Origin: Coenobita brevimanus | Lineage: Eukaryota > Arthropoda > Malacostraca > Decapoda > Coenobitidae | DNA length: 64,000 bases | Reading direction: 5' to 3' | Assembly (NCBI GenBank): GCA_032717465.1 | Contig: CM064684.1 | Span: 909,001 to 973,000, forward strand | In this document: piece by piece, positions 63,870-64,000 of the stretch | How positions within the stretch are numbered: position 1 is the first letter of the stretch | How the letters are laid out: each line of letters opens with the position of its first letter | The notes under the pieces: generated by a model | Told to the model about the DNA's origin: nothing | The model's input: the letters and a program-made list of their open reading frames with translations, nothing else | Databases searched by the model: none | Position numbers and translations under genes: made by a program

Positions 63870-63977
63870 TCTTGAATGCTTTCCAACACTACTAGCTCGC
63901 ATCATCGAAATATCCTTAGTCTACTGGTTCTCCCAGGCAGTCTTAAATGCTTTCTAACACTACTAGCTCACATCACC
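63870..63977 (-). repeat. Imperfect local duplication, 71-bp offset
   Basis: TCTTGAATGCTTTCCAACAC..TAGCTCGCATCATC at 63870 recurs with changes at 63941 (TCTTAAATGCTTTCTAACAC). Confidence 0.8.
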
Positions 63978-64000
63978 TAAATCATCTAATCATCCTCACC

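Noticed and set aside
1..64000. CRISPR arrays, bacterial operons, defence systems
   Set aside because: All tandem repeats here are microsatellites, minisatellites or TE-derived; exon-intron genes show the DNA is eukaryotic.

Overview
This is a eukaryotic window from an intron-rich, repeat-swollen genome. The host proteins are metazoan. The repeat load (RTE-like and Jockey-like LINEs, Tigger/pogo and mariner DNA transposons, tRNA-derived SINEs, long TA/CA microsatellites, CCTAA-rich tracts) suggests an arthropod, most likely a decapod crustacean. That placement is inference. I see no bacterial operons, CRISPR arrays or rRNA genes.

Only two host genes could be supported, and they face each other tail to tail. 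On the + strand, a complete three-exon FKBP2 (ER-lumenal peptidyl-prolyl isomerase, 145 aa, C-terminal KEEL) spans 10434-29867; its introns are about 9.2 and 9.8 kb. On the - strand, the last six coding exons of a class I histone deacetylase (HDAC1/Rpd3 type) span 63792-53177. The first roughly 94 codons lie beyond the right edge. All splice junctions could be placed with GT/AG ends and consistent phase.

Nearly everything else recognisable is mobile DNA. (1) 1-4290: two abutting, pol-less LTR-type elements sharing a central LTR, with a gag-like ORF and an in-frame minisatellite; a third copy lies on the - strand at 39509-41682. (2) FKBP2 introns: three Jockey-like LINE copies, two long RTE-like copies (here RTE1), and a three-level nest at 24.8-28.7 kb in which an RTE with an internal PHD-type finger (RTE2) was hit by a Tigger element that was itself hit by RTE1. 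(3) Intergenic 30-53 kb: RTE1 copies, nested MITEs, a tandem repeat, a transposase-like pseudogene, an RTE1-related element split by the LTR element, SINEs and MITEs. (4) The 7.8-kb HDAC1 intron: RTE2, a Tigger MITE, a mariner remnant, RTE1, a tRNA-Gly-derived SINE and a second Tigger element carrying an RTE2 insertion.

I found no new host pathway. The items most worth follow-up are the LTR-type family with its frame-conserved translated minisatellite, the C4HC3 finger inside the RTE2 reverse-transcriptase ORF, and the nested insertions whose order can be read from target-site duplications and an empty-site paralogue.
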